A stretch of DNA of 32,472 nt from an uncultured Eubacterium sp. (GTDB lineage Bacteria; Bacillota; Clostridia; Lachnospirales; Lachnospiraceae), in assembly GCA_910577295.1 (NCBI GenBank), contig CAJTLS010000001.1, forward strand, positions 1 to 32,472, given 5' to 3'. Shown piece by piece: positions 23,004 to 31,590 of the stretch (positions are counted from its first letter, which is position 1; each line of letters starts with the position of its first letter). Under the pieces are notes generated by a model, which saw only the letters and a list, made by a program, of their open reading frames with translations, did not search any database and was not told the origin of the DNA. The position numbers and the translations under genes were made by a program.

Positions 23004-24179
23004 TTGAAATTTCGATATCCAAAGTATTATGAAGATTTTCAATGTATTGCGGGGCAATGTGAGGATACCTGCTGCGCGGGCTGGGAGATAGATATTGATG
23101 ATGCCAGTTATGACTACTATATGAGTGTAGGGAGCGAATTTGGCAGCCGGCTTCGCCGAAGTATACGGGAATACGGTGAAGATTGTGAAGATGCTTATGA
23201 AAAACACGGATTTATATTAAAGGAGAACAGACGTTGTCCTTTTCTCAATGACAATAATCTCTGTGATTTGTATCTTGCCTTAGGAGAGGGAGCGCTCTGC
23301 GATGTCTGCACGGATACGCCCCGCAATTATCTGGAATATGGCGGCGCAAGGGAACTTTCCTTAAGCTGCAGTTGCGGCGAGGCGGGACGGTTGTTATATG
23401 CAGACGAAGCTCCTCTTTCTTTTGTAGAGGGAGAGACGGACGGTGAGTCGGAGTTGGAAGAGAGTGAAGAAGAGTTGCTGCTGGCAGAGGCGGTTCGTTA
23501 TGCCCGCGACATGGCGGTTACCATTTTGCAAAACCGGAAACTACCATTGTCGAAACGGGTAATTCACTTTCTCCACTATGCGGAAAAAGTTCAAGAATGC
23601 CTGAACCAGAATGCGGTTGAAACTGTTAAGAAGATTGATGAAACATTATTTTTTATTGACTCTACCGATGTAGAAGAACCATGTCGACAGCTTTCTTATC
23701 GCTTTTTCTTATCAAGGCTGCGAACGTTTACGGAGATGGACAGCATAAGTCAGGAGTGGGAAGAAATACTCGGGTTGCTGCAAAAAAGATATCTTACTCC
23801 GCCAGAAGGAGATTTGCGGTATGTTCGGGAGCAGCAGGCATTGTGGCAGGAAATAGAGAGCCGGAACCGGTTGTATGAATATGAGCATATGCTTGTCTAT
23901 TACAGTTTTTTGTTTCTTGCCCGTTGTGTTGACGACTATGATTACTTAGCGAAAGCGAAGATGATTGTCATCAGCTTTCTCATGCTGCGTGACATGGATT
24001 GTGCATGGTATGCCCAAAAGGAGAGCGGCTTTACGAAAGAAGACCGGGTTAATCTCTCCCGAATTTATGCAAAAGAGTTGGAACACTCCGGCGAGAATCT
24101 GGCATTTCTGGCTGACGAATTGCTATTTGAGGAGGCATACACGGTAGAAAATCTGTGCCTCTCCTTGACAATTGCCTGA
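23004..24179 (+). CDS. fliB: FliB-like flagellin lysine-N-methylase
   Basis: This 391-residue protein matches the FliB family, thought to methylate lysines of flagellin. The N-terminal cysteine cluster has C14, C19, C23 and C24 (CIAGQCEDTCCAGWEID). It is followed by RRCPFL...LCDLY and a CDVCTDTPRNY segment, the family's metal or Fe-S-like motif set. The C-terminal part is helical with a long region lacking motifs. The start is a TTG at 23004, 8 bases after AGGAGG; no ATG fits as well. It is monocistronic, with promoter at 22948. No flagellin gene is nearby. The function rests on family resemblance, and biochemical proof exists for few members. Confidence 0.82.
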   Translation: MKFRYPKYYEDFQCIAGQCEDTCCAGWEIDIDDASYDYYMSVGSEFGSRLRRSIREYGEDCEDAYEKHGFILKENRRCPFLNDNNLCDLYLALGEGALCDVCTDTPRNYLEYGGARELSLSCSCGEAGRLLYADEAPLSFVEGETDGESELEESEEELLLAEAVRYARDMAVTILQNRKLPLSKRVIHFLHYAEKVQECLNQNAVETVKKIDETLFFIDSTDVEEPCRQLSYRFFLSRLRTFTEMDSISQEWEEILGLLQKRYLTPPEGDLRYVREQQALWQEIESRNRLYEYEHMLVYYSFLFLARCVDDYDYLAKAKMIVISFLMLRDMDCAWYAQKESGFTKEDRVNLSRIYAKELEHSGENLAFLADELLFEEAYTVENLCLSLTIA

Positions 24180-24193
24180 ATTGAGTGTAAAAT
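24165..24193 (+). promoter_or_regulatory. Strong promoter of rny inside the FliB-like gene end
   Basis: A perfect TTGACA at 24165-24170 and TAAAAT at 24188-24193 are 17 bases apart. The -35 box lies within the last codons of the upstream gene. Transcription would start near 24200. Confidence 0.65.
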
Positions 24194-24203
24194 ACTAGAT
24201 GTT

Positions 24204-24232
24204 GTATGTATACCCTTTTATATTATACATAC
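24204..24232 (+). other. Hairpin at the predicted 5' end of the rny mRNA
   Basis: GTATGTATA (24204-24212) pairs perfectly with TATACATAC (24224-24232) around an 11-nt loop. It starts only a few bases after the predicted start of transcription and 12 bases before AAGGAGG. Confidence 0.55.
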
Positions 24233-24261
24233 GGAATAAAATAAGGAGGTGCACTCTGGTG

Positions 24262-25830
24262 ATGACATTAGAGGTTGCACATGTAATCGTAGCTATTGTA
24301 GTCATTGTTTTATTGTTGGCAGCAGCGATATTGATTTCTTGGAAAAGCGCCATTTCTTACCACATCAAGGTAGGAGAGGCAAAGGTCGGCAACGCCGAGG
24401 AGAAAGCGAGAGAGATTATTGACGACGCATTAAAAACTGCTGAGACTAAAAAGCGCGAGGCTCTGTTGGAGGCGAAAGAGGAAAATCTGAAAGCCAAAAA
24501 TGATCTTGACAAAGAGACCAAAGAGCGTAGAGCGGAAATTCAACGTTACGAAAAACGTGTGTTAGGGAAAGAAGAGACTCTGGACAAAAAGCTGGATGCA
24601 CTCGAGAAAAGGGAATCGAAGTTAAGCGCAAAAGAAGCCAATTTTGAGAAAGAACGTGAAAAGGTTGCGGAACTTCGGGAAAGTCATTTGCGCGAGTTAG
24701 AAAAGATTTCCGGTCTCACCTCCGAACAAGCAAAAGAGTACTTATTAAAGACTGTGGAAGAAGATGTTAAACACGAGACAGCAGTTTTGGTAAAAGAATT
24801 GGAACGTCAGGCGAAAGACGAGGCAAATAAGAAAGCCAAGGATTATGTAGTTACGGCTATTCAGAAGTGTGCGGCAGACCATGTTTCTGAGACAACGATT
24901 TCTGTCGTGCCGTTGCCAAGCGATGAGATGAAAGGCAGGATTATCGGCCGTGAGGGTAGAAATATCCGCACGTTGGAAAACCTGACCGGTATTGATTTGA
25001 TAATTGATGATACACCGGAAGCGGTCATCTTATCAGGGTTTGACCCGATACGCCGTGAGGTAGCCAGAATTGCTTTGGAAAAATTAATCGTAGACGGCAG
25101 GATACATCCTGCCAGAATCGAGGAAATGGTTGAAAAAGCCAGAAAAGAAGTTGAAACAATGATTCGTGAAGAGGGCGAAGAAGCGACATTGGAAGTTGGG
25201 GTACATGGTATTCATCCTGAACTGATTCGCCTGTTAGGTAAGATGAAATTTCGTACCAGCTATGGTCAGAATGCGTTGAAACATTCGATTGAAGTAGCGC
25301 ATTTGTCCGGGCTTTTGGCTGGTGAAATTGGTGTGGATGTCCGTATGGCAAAACGCGCCGGACTGTTACATGATATTGGCAAATCCGTAGACCATGATAT
25401 GGAGGGTTCCCATATTCAATTGGGCGCTGATTTGTGTCGCAAATTCAAAGAATCCGCTCTGGTAATTAATGCGGTAGAAGCGCATCATGGAGATGTGGAG
25501 GCAGAGAGTATGATTGCCTGTCTGGTGCAGGCGGCAGACGCTATCTCTGCAGCGCGTCCGGGAGCGCGTCGTGAGACATTGGAGACCTACACGAATAGGT
25601 TGAAACAATTAGAAGATATTTCTAACAGCTTTAAGGGAGTTGATAAGTCTTTTGCTATTCAGGCAGGTAGAGAGGTTCGAGTGATGGTTGTACCGGATCA
25701 GATTAACGATGACGAGATGGTACTTCTTGCCCGTGATTTGTCGAAGCAGATTGAAGATGAGTTGCAATATCCGGGTCAGATTAAAGTTAATGTAATCCGT
25801 GAATCAAGAGTAGTGGACTATGCAAAATAA
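24262..25830 (+). CDS. rny: Ribonuclease Y
   Basis: RNase Y is a membrane-anchored endoribonuclease that starts mRNA decay in many Firmicutes. It has 522 residues. One N-terminal span (about 5-27) is followed by a long Lys/Glu-rich coiled coil to about 190. A KH RNA-binding domain carries GRIIGREGRNIRTLE near 225-240. An HD metal domain has LLHDIGKSVDHD with H370-D371. AAGGAGG lies at 24243-24249. Its spacing is ideal for GTG 24259, and ATG 24262 is one codon later, so either could be the start. The gene has its own strong promoter, and a terminator follows at 25871. Confidence 0.97.
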   Translation: MTLEVAHVIVAIVVIVLLLAAAILISWKSAISYHIKVGEAKVGNAEEKAREIIDDALKTAETKKREALLEAKEENLKAKNDLDKETKERRAEIQRYEKRVLGKEETLDKKLDALEKRESKLSAKEANFEKEREKVAELRESHLRELEKISGLTSEQAKEYLLKTVEEDVKHETAVLVKELERQAKDEANKKAKDYVVTAIQKCAADHVSETTISVVPLPSDEMKGRIIGREGRNIRTLENLTGIDLIIDDTPEAVILSGFDPIRREVARIALEKLIVDGRIHPARIEEMVEKARKEVETMIREEGEEATLEVGVHGIHPELIRLLGKMKFRTSYGQNALKHSIEVAHLSGLLAGEIGVDVRMAKRAGLLHDIGKSVDHDMEGSHIQLGADLCRKFKESALVINAVEAHHGDVEAESMIACLVQAADAISAARPGARRETLETYTNRLKQLEDISNSFKGVDKSFAIQAGREVRVMVVPDQINDDEMVLLARDLSKQIEDELQYPGQIKVNVIRESRVVDYAK

Positions 25831-25870
25831 GTTTGCATGAGAAACTTAATATTTGTCAGAAAATGAAAGG

Positions 25871-25919
25871 AACCGCTGTATTGTTTATCACTTCCGTGTG
25901 TGCAATAGAGCGGTTTTTA
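25871..25919 (+). terminator. Rho-independent terminator of rny
   Basis: AACCGCT and AGCGGTT form the base of the stem. TATTG/CAATA continues it after a G-G mismatch, and a run of T follows (25914-25918). Confidence 0.8.
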
Positions 25920-25948
25920 TTGCATATTTATTTTTTTTGTATTATAAT
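25920..25948 (+). promoter_or_regulatory. Promoter of asd
   Basis: TTGCAT at 25920-25925 and a perfect TATAAT at 25943-25948 are 17 bases apart, starting right where the rny terminator ends. Confidence 0.6.
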
Positions 25949-25979
25949 AAAGAAGATTATGAGAAGATGGAGGAATATC

Positions 25980-27065
25980 ATGAGTGATAAATTACGAGTA
26001 GGTATCCTTGGAGGTACTGGTATGGTAGGACAGAGATTTCTCTCAATATTGGAAAATCATCCGTGGTTTGAGGTGGTTGCCATTGCTGCCAGTCCGCGTA
26101 GTGCCGGAAAGACATATGAAGAGGCTGTTGGCGGACGTTGGAAGATGCAGACGCCGATGCCGGAAGCAGTGAAAAAAATAATTGTGAAAAACGTAAATGA
26201 AGTTGAAGAAGTCAGCCGTGAAGTTGACTTTGTATTCAGTGCCGTAGATATGACAAAAGAAGAAATCAGGGAAATTGAAGATGCTTATGCAAAGGCAGAG
26301 GTTCCGGTTGTTTCCAATAACAGTGCACATCGGTGGACGCCGGATGTTCCTATGATTGTACCGGAGATTAATCCAGAGCATTTGCAAGTGATTGAGAGCC
26401 AGAAGAAACGTCTTGGTACAAAGCGGGGATTTGTCTGTGTTAAACCAAACTGCTCCATTCAAAGTTATGCGCCTGCGCTGACGGCATGGAAAAAGTTTGA
26501 GCCTACAGTTGTAGTGGCTACTACTTATCAGGCAATTTCCGGCGCTGGAAAGACGTTTAAAGAGTGGCCGGAGATGGAGCACAATATCATTCCTTATATT
26601 GGCGGTGAAGAAGAGAAAAGTGAGAAAGAACCGCTTCGTTTATGGGGAGAGGTAAAAGACGGTGTAATTGTGAGTGCGGAGACTCCGCTTATTACGAGCC
26701 AGTGTATTCGTGTGCCGGTTTTAGATGGTCATACGGCAGCGGCATTTGTGAATTTCAAAAAGAAAGTAACAAAAGAAGAGCTGATACAGGCGCTGGTGGA
26801 GTTTAAGGGAGAACCGCAGGAGTTGGATTTACCGAGTGCACCGAAACAGTTTATTCAATATTTAGAAGACGATAATCGGCCGCAGGTTGCTTTGGATGTT
26901 GATTATGAAGATGGTTTTGGCGTCAGTATCGGACGGCTTCGTGAGGATAGCTATTTTGATTGGAAGTTTGTTGGTCTTTCCCACAATACAGTGCGCGGTG
27001 CTGCCGGCGGCGCTGTGTTGATGGCCGAATTATTAAAAGCAAAAGGATATATTACAGCTCGGTAA
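25980..27065 (+). CDS. asd: Aspartate-semialdehyde dehydrogenase, archaeal/fungal-type
   Basis: The enzyme makes aspartate semialdehyde from aspartyl phosphate with NADPH, feeding lysine, threonine, methionine and diaminopimelate synthesis. It has 361 residues. The nucleotide-binding loop is GILGGTGMVGQRF at 8-20. Catalytic Cys is C158 in KPNCSIQSYAPAL, and the later His is in VPVLDGHTAA. The NCSIQ motif, the ATTYQAISGAGKTF block and the length place it in the archaeal/fungal-like branch, not the classical bacterial one. ATG 25980 follows GGAGG. It has its own promoter. The NUDIX gene begins 26 bases after its stop without an evident terminator, so asd may also feed transcription into the pyr cluster. 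Confidence 0.95.
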   Translation: MSDKLRVGILGGTGMVGQRFLSILENHPWFEVVAIAASPRSAGKTYEEAVGGRWKMQTPMPEAVKKIIVKNVNEVEEVSREVDFVFSAVDMTKEEIREIEDAYAKAEVPVVSNNSAHRWTPDVPMIVPEINPEHLQVIESQKKRLGTKRGFVCVKPNCSIQSYAPALTAWKKFEPTVVVATTYQAISGAGKTFKEWPEMEHNIIPYIGGEEEKSEKEPLRLWGEVKDGVIVSAETPLITSQCIRVPVLDGHTAAAFVNFKKKVTKEELIQALVEFKGEPQELDLPSAPKQFIQYLEDDNRPQVALDVDYEDGFGVSIGRLREDSYFDWKFVGLSHNTVRGAAGGAVLMAELLKAKGYITAR

Positions 27066-27091
27066 GAGTAGTGTGAGATTGGAGGTGTATC

Positions 27092-27547
27092 ATGGGCAAA
27101 TTTCGTATATTGGTAAAAGGAATTGTACAGTACAAGGACAAATTTTTAGCAGTAGAGAGATGGTATGACGACCGCATTTTTGAACCTTATCAGTGGGAAT
27201 TCATTGATGGGGAAATGGTATTCGGAGAGACTCCTGAGGGAGCGGTAGAGCGCATTATAAAGGAAAAGACAGGTTTGTCCGTGCAAGTGAATAAGCCGTT
27301 GTATACATGGGGCTTTACAGCGGGAGAAATCTGCACGTCAGGAATTGCCTTTTTGTGTGATGCGCAAAACGATGAAATTGTTTTATCCGAAGATTTGCAC
27401 GACAGCTTATGGGTACTGAAAGAGGATATTTCTCAGGTCATTACCAATCAGGCAGTTGTAAAAGATGTGGAAAAAGCAGGCCTGACAAGTAGTTTCGGCT
27501 TAGATGATTTTGGAAAGGTGGATTTATTCGTTGAACCTATGGATTAA
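27092..27547 (+). CDS. NUDIX-fold protein with altered Nudix box
   Basis: This 151-residue protein begins the pyr cluster. The Nudix box region reads GEMVFGETPEGAVERIIKEK then TGL, and it fits the G-x5-E-x7-R frame. The expected REUXEEXGU is RIIKEKTGL, so two of the conserved acidic positions are Ile and Lys. That suggests weak or no pyrophosphohydrolase activity, or a ligand-binding role. The ATG has TTGGAGG 7 bases upstream. Its 3' end overlaps pyrC by 17 bases, which implies translational coupling. Position at the head of pyr genes suggests nucleotide housekeeping or sensing, but this is inference. Confidence 0.8.
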   Translation: MGKFRILVKGIVQYKDKFLAVERWYDDRIFEPYQWEFIDGEMVFGETPEGAVERIIKEKTGLSVQVNKPLYTWGFTAGEICTSGIAFLCDAQNDEIVLSEDLHDSLWVLKEDISQVITNQAVVKDVEKAGLTSSFGLDDFGKVDLFVEPMD

Positions 27548-28841
27548 AAATGGACATCTTTTGGATCCTGTGAATATGCGTGATGAGATATGTGATTTAT
27601 ATGTTGTGGATGGAAAGGTTGCTGGTATCGGCAGCCTTTCGTCAGATACGGCTTCGAAAGAGTGGAAAAAACAGGCAATTGTGATTGATGCTTCTGGTAA
27701 GTATGTGATGCCGGGCTTCCTTGACCTTCACGTTCACTTGCGGCAACCGGGATTTGAGTATAAGGAAACGATAGAGACCGGTACGAAAGCGATGGCAAAA
27801 GGGGGCTTTACCGGCGTATGTCCGATGCCGAATACGAAACCGGCGACAGATAGTCCAGAGATGATAAAAAGAGTGTTGGAGATTGCGGAGAAAAGCAGTC
27901 CGATTCATGTATACCCTGTCGGCGCGGTGACGTGGGGGCAGGATGGAGAGGTGCTGACGGATATTGCCGGAATGGCAGCGGCAGGAGCCAGAGCAATTAG
28001 TGAGGATGGTAAGTCGGTCATGGACGCAGATTTGTACCGCAAGGCAATGAAAGAGGCTGCCAGACTGGGGATTCCCGTAATGGCGCACTGTGAAGATAAA
28101 AATATGGTTGGCAGCGGATCCATGAACGCTGGAAAACGGGCGGAGGAACTCGGCATGGCAGGCATCACGAATGCCGTAGAAGATGTTATTGTTGCCAGAG
28201 ACATTTTGCTGGCGAAGGAGACGGGGGCAAAACTTCATCTCTGTCATTGTTCCACCGAGGATAGTGTGAAAATGATTCGTGCCGCAAAAGAAGATGGTTT
28301 GCAGGTATCCGGAGAGGTATGTCCACACCATTTTATTTTGACGGATGAAGACATACGGGAAGACGATGCCAATTATAAAATGAATCCACCGCTCCGAAGT
28401 AGAGCAGATGTTGAGGCTCTCTGTCAGGGGCTTTCCGATGGTGTGATGGAGGCTGTCTCGACAGACCATGCACCGCACGCAGAAGAAGAAAAAAGAAAAT
28501 CCATAGCAGAAGCGCCGTTTGGAATTGTCGGCTCGGAGACTGCTTATGCACTGGCAGTGACGTATCTTGTCAAAAAGGGATATTTGACGCCGCTGCAGTT
28601 GGCAGAGCGCATGAGTACGGCGCCGCACCGCATATTGGGCGTACCAGGGGGAGACTTATCCGTTGGCATGCCTGCGGATATAACGATAGCGGATATGGAT
28701 TCAGAGTATAAAATTGATAAAAATACGTTTATCTCTAAGGGGAAGAATACTCCATTTCACGGACATACTGTCAATGGAAGAGTGCATTATACCATTGTGG
28801 GTGGAAATGTGGTTTATCAATATGAGCCGTCAGAAGATTGA
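27531..28841 (+). CDS. pyrC: Dihydroorotase (class I)
   Basis: The enzyme cyclises carbamoyl aspartate to dihydroorotate in UMP synthesis. It has 436 residues from a TTG start at 27531. That start has AAGGTGG 7-9 bases upstream and gives MNLWIKNGHLLDP, matching family N-termini; an ATG at 27504 would add nine residues. Metal ligands begin with H67 and H69 in DLHVHLRQPG. PNTKP (substrate loop), D159 in SEDG, MAHCEDKN, LHLCHCST and STDHAPH follow in the class I order. The start overlaps the NUDIX gene by 17 bases. pyrF follows after 52 bases with a small palindrome between. Confidence 0.97.
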   Translation: MNLWIKNGHLLDPVNMRDEICDLYVVDGKVAGIGSLSSDTASKEWKKQAIVIDASGKYVMPGFLDLHVHLRQPGFEYKETIETGTKAMAKGGFTGVCPMPNTKPATDSPEMIKRVLEIAEKSSPIHVYPVGAVTWGQDGEVLTDIAGMAAAGARAISEDGKSVMDADLYRKAMKEAARLGIPVMAHCEDKNMVGSGSMNAGKRAEELGMAGITNAVEDVIVARDILLAKETGAKLHLCHCSTEDSVKMIRAAKEDGLQVSGEVCPHHFILTDEDIREDDANYKMNPPLRSRADVEALCQGLSDGVMEAVSTDHAPHAEEEKRKSIAEAPFGIVGSETAYALAVTYLVKKGYLTPLQLAERMSTAPHRILGVPGGDLSVGMPADITIADMDSEYKIDKNTFISKGKNTPFHGHTVNGRVHYTIVGGNVVYQYEPSED

Positions 28842-28860
28842 GTGCAGACAGCAAATTTTG

Positions 28861-28873
28861 TAGGAATTTCCTA
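28861..28873. other. Small palindrome before pyrF
   Basis: TAGGAA-T-TTCCTA is a perfect 13-bp palindrome seven bases before the AAGGAGG of pyrF. It could be a weak operator or chance. Confidence 0.25.
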
Positions 28874-28893
28874 AGAAAAAGGAGGATATTAAA

Positions 28894-29814
28894 ATGATTG
28901 ATAAATTAGTAGAGAATATCAGAAAGACAAAGGCTCCGGTTGTCATTGGTTTAGACCCTATGCTCAGTTATATTCCGAGCCAGATTATCGACAAGGCGAT
29001 TCAAGAGCAGGGAGAAACATGCGAGGCCGCTGCCTCTGCCATATGGGAATACAATAAGGGAATTGTGGATGCAATTTATGATTTAATTCCTGCTGTCAAG
29101 CCGCAGATTGCAATGTATGAACAGTTTGGCCTGCCGGGGATGGAAGCATTTAAAAAGACGGTAGATTATTGTAAAGAAAAAGGACTTGTTGTAATTGGTG
29201 ATGTTAAGCGCGGCGATATCGGTTCGACTTCGGCCGCTTATGCTGTCGGCCATCTGGGAAAAGTGCAGATTGGCAGCAAGAGAGTTGCCGCTTTCGATGA
29301 AGATTTTATAACCGTTAATCCTTATCTGGGAACCGACGGGGTAAAACCATTCGTAGATGTGTGCAAAGAAGAGAACAAGGGAATCTTTGTTCTTGTCAAG
29401 ACATCCAATCCATCTTCAGGAGAGTTTCAGGACAAAGAGGCAGAGGGCAGACCACTGTATGAAATTGTGGGAGAATATGTGGACAAATGGGGGGCAGAAG
29501 TTATCGGCAACTGCGGGTACAGTCAGGTTGGCGCCGTAGTGGGAGCAACCTATCCAGAGATGGGAAAAGTTCTTCGGGAACTTATGCCAAAATCTTATAT
29601 TCTTGTTCCTGGGTATGGTGCACAAGGGGGGACCTCAGATGCTTTACGTCCTTACTTTAACAGTGACGGATTGGGAGCCATTGTCAATTCTTCCCGTGGT
29701 ATTATCTGTGCCTATAAGCAGGAGCAATATGCAGCTTTTGGTGAGGCGAATTACGCGGACGCTTCACGTCAGGCTGTCGTAGACATGATTGAAGATATTA
29801 ACCATATTTTCTAA
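28894..29814 (+). CDS. pyrF: Orotidine 5'-phosphate decarboxylase (long type)
   Basis: The enzyme converts OMP to UMP, the last step of the pathway. With 306 residues it belongs to the longer, type 2 branch of OMP decarboxylases. The catalytic Asp-Lys-Asp array is visible as D103, K105 and D108 in IGDVKRGDIGSTS. Substrate-phosphate residues lie near VPGYGAQGG and NSSRGI toward the C-terminus. The ATG has AAGGAGG 7-8 bases upstream. The start of pyrK is 13 bases after its stop, so the two are surely cotranscribed. Confidence 0.97.
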   Translation: MIDKLVENIRKTKAPVVIGLDPMLSYIPSQIIDKAIQEQGETCEAAASAIWEYNKGIVDAIYDLIPAVKPQIAMYEQFGLPGMEAFKKTVDYCKEKGLVVIGDVKRGDIGSTSAAYAVGHLGKVQIGSKRVAAFDEDFITVNPYLGTDGVKPFVDVCKEENKGIFVLVKTSNPSSGEFQDKEAEGRPLYEIVGEYVDKWGAEVIGNCGYSQVGAVVGATYPEMGKVLRELMPKSYILVPGYGAQGGTSDALRPYFNSDGLGAIVNSSRGIICAYKQEQYAAFGEANYADASRQAVVDMIEDINHIF

Positions 29815-29827
29815 AGGGAGGTTTGTG

Positions 29828-30598
29828 ATGGCAAAAGAACAGTGTATGGCTAGGGTTATACAGACAGAATCGTTAGCGGAGGGCATCTATTCTATGTGGC
29901 TGCTAGCGCCGGAAATAGCAGGACAAGCTGTACCTGGTCAGTTTATTTCGCTCTTTAGTGCAGATAATGATAAGTTGCTGCCAAGACCGATTAGTCTTTG
30001 CGAGATAGATAGAGACAAGGGAATGCTGCGTATCGTCTATCGCGTAGTTGGAGAGGGAACGAGAGAATTTTCGCAGAAGGATGAGGGCGATACCATTCGC
30101 ATCATGGGGCCGCTGGGAAATGGTTTTCCGTTGGAGGAAAAGAAAGCGGTTCTGATCGCGGGGGGGATAGGCATACCACCGATGTTACAGCTTGCGAAAG
30201 AATTATCGGGAGAGGTGACGGTAGTCGTCGGCTATCGCGATAACCGGACATTTTTGCGGCGCGAACTGGAAGAGGCGGCAGACCGGTTATTGATTGCCAC
30301 GGAAGACGGAAGTGTTGGAGTGAGAGGAAATGTTATCGACGTGCTGAGAGCAGAGGGAGTAGACAGTGAAGTGATTTACTCTTGTGGACCGCTTCCTATG
30401 CTGCGCGGGGTAAAGAAATGGGGAGAGGAAAAAAATATTCCCACATGGTTGTCGCTGGAAGAGAAAATGGCCTGCGGCATAGGGGCATGTCTTGCCTGCG
30501 TTTGTCAGTCTACAGAAGTAGACTCCCATTCTAACGTACATAATAAGAGGATTTGCAAAGATGGCCCGGTGTTTTTATCAACGGAGATTGAGTTATAG
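29828..30598 (+). CDS. pyrK: Dihydroorotate dehydrogenase electron-transfer subunit
   Basis: PyrK is the FAD and [2Fe-2S] subunit that passes electrons from PyrD to NAD+. It has 256 residues from ATG 29828, behind GGGAGG. The flavin motif RPISLCE lies at 53-59. A nucleotide-binding segment is IAGGIGIPPML at 110-120. Iron-sulfur ligands are C216, C221 and C224 in ACGIGACLACVC, with C243. This composition is that of the class 1B NAD-linked dihydroorotate dehydrogenase of Gram-positive anaerobes. pyrD starts 12 bases after its stop, completing the heterotetrameric enzyme. Confidence 0.97.
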   Translation: MAKEQCMARVIQTESLAEGIYSMWLLAPEIAGQAVPGQFISLFSADNDKLLPRPISLCEIDRDKGMLRIVYRVVGEGTREFSQKDEGDTIRIMGPLGNGFPLEEKKAVLIAGGIGIPPMLQLAKELSGEVTVVVGYRDNRTFLRRELEEAADRLLIATEDGSVGVRGNVIDVLRAEGVDSEVIYSCGPLPMLRGVKKWGEEKNIPTWLSLEEKMACGIGACLACVCQSTEVDSHSNVHNKRICKDGPVFLSTEIEL

Positions 30599-30610
30599 GA
30601 GGAGGGTATC

Positions 30611-31519
30611 ATGTCGGATAGACTAGCAGTAAATTTTGCAGGACTTACGTTTGATAATCCTGTAACAACAGCGTCTGGAACCTTTGGTTCAGGATTGGAG
30701 TATAGTGAATTTGTCGATTTGGGAAGGCTCGGTGCAGTCACTACGAAAGGTGTTGCCAATGTGCCGTGGCCGGGTAATCCAACCCCGCGCATTGCGGAAA
30801 CCCATAGCGGTATGCTCAATGCTATCGGATTGCAAAATCCCGGTATAGATGTTTTGATTGACAGGGATTTACCGTATCTTCGAGAGAGAAATGCCCGTAT
30901 TATTGTAAACGTGTGTGGGCGTTCACAGGAAGACTATGTAGAAGTAGTGGAGCGTCTGGCAGAAGAAGATATCGATATGTTGGAGATTAATATTTCCTGC
31001 CCGAATGTTAAGGCCGGCGGGATTGCGTTCGGACAGAAACCGGAGATGGCAGAAGCAATTACAAGAGCAGTAAAAAAAGTGGCAAAGCAGCCGGTAATTA
31101 TGAAATTGAGTCCCAATGTGACAGATATTGCGGAGATGGCGCGCGCAGTAGAGGCTGGGGGCGCAGACGGTGTTTCACTCATTAATACATTGACGGGAAT
31201 GAAGATAGATGTTTCTCGTAAAACATTTGCCATTGCCAATCAGACGGGCGGTATGTCTGGCCCTTGTGTAAAACCGGTAGCGGTGCGTATGGTTTATCAG
31301 GTGGCGAATGCGGTAAAGATACCGGTTCTTGGCATGGGAGGCATTCAAAATACAGAAGATGCGCTGGAATTTCTTATGGCGGGAGCTACTATGATTGCTG
31401 TGGGAACGGCAAATTTTTACAATCCCCGTACAACTGTGGAAATTGTGGATGGTTTGGAAGCATATGCGGAGAAAGAGGGATTAGACAGTATTTGTGACAT
31501 TATAGGGTGTGTAAAATAA
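30611..31519 (+). CDS. pyrD: Dihydroorotate dehydrogenase class 1B, catalytic subunit
   Basis: PyrD oxidises dihydroorotate to orotate using FMN and works with PyrK. It has 302 residues. FMN and substrate residues are readable in ASGTFGSGLEY, TTKG (44-47) and MLNAIGLQNPG (68-78). The catalytic base is C130 in EINISCPNVKAGG, as expected for class 1. The start has AGGAGG 6 bases upstream. It is the last recognisable pyr gene here. pyrE, which often follows in related genomes, is absent; instead a separate promoter starts at 31534. Confidence 0.97.
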   Translation: MSDRLAVNFAGLTFDNPVTTASGTFGSGLEYSEFVDLGRLGAVTTKGVANVPWPGNPTPRIAETHSGMLNAIGLQNPGIDVLIDRDLPYLRERNARIIVNVCGRSQEDYVEVVERLAEEDIDMLEINISCPNVKAGGIAFGQKPEMAEAITRAVKKVAKQPVIMKLSPNVTDIAEMARAVEAGGADGVSLINTLTGMKIDVSRKTFAIANQTGGMSGPCVKPVAVRMVYQVANAVKIPVLGMGGIQNTEDALEFLMAGATMIAVGTANFYNPRTTVEIVDGLEAYAEKEGLDSICDIIGCVK

Positions 31520-31533
31520 TCAGGAATTTTTGC

Positions 31534-31562
31534 TTGATAAGTGAAAGACGGACAAGTATAAT
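31534..31562 (+). promoter_or_regulatory. Near-consensus promoter downstream of pyrD
   Basis: TTGATA at 31534-31539 and a perfect TATAAT at 31557-31562 are 17 bases apart. It drives the small unit 31591-31905. Confidence 0.7.
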
Positions 31563-31590
31563 TAGTGAAAAAGTTTTAGGAGGACTTTGC

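Noticed and set aside
26043..26582. A 179-codon open frame on the minus strand within asd
   Set aside because: It is a shadow of asd with no start signal.
27066..27091. PyrR attenuator or other pyrimidine-sensing leader before the pyr cluster
   Set aside because: Only 26 bases separate asd from the NUDIX gene, with no room for an attenuator, and none is seen before pyrF.
27642..28628. A 328-codon open frame on the minus strand
   Set aside because: It is the antisense shadow of pyrC, whose catalytic motifs are all present on the plus strand. The antisense frame has no ribosome site and an unnatural His/Arg/Cys-rich composition.
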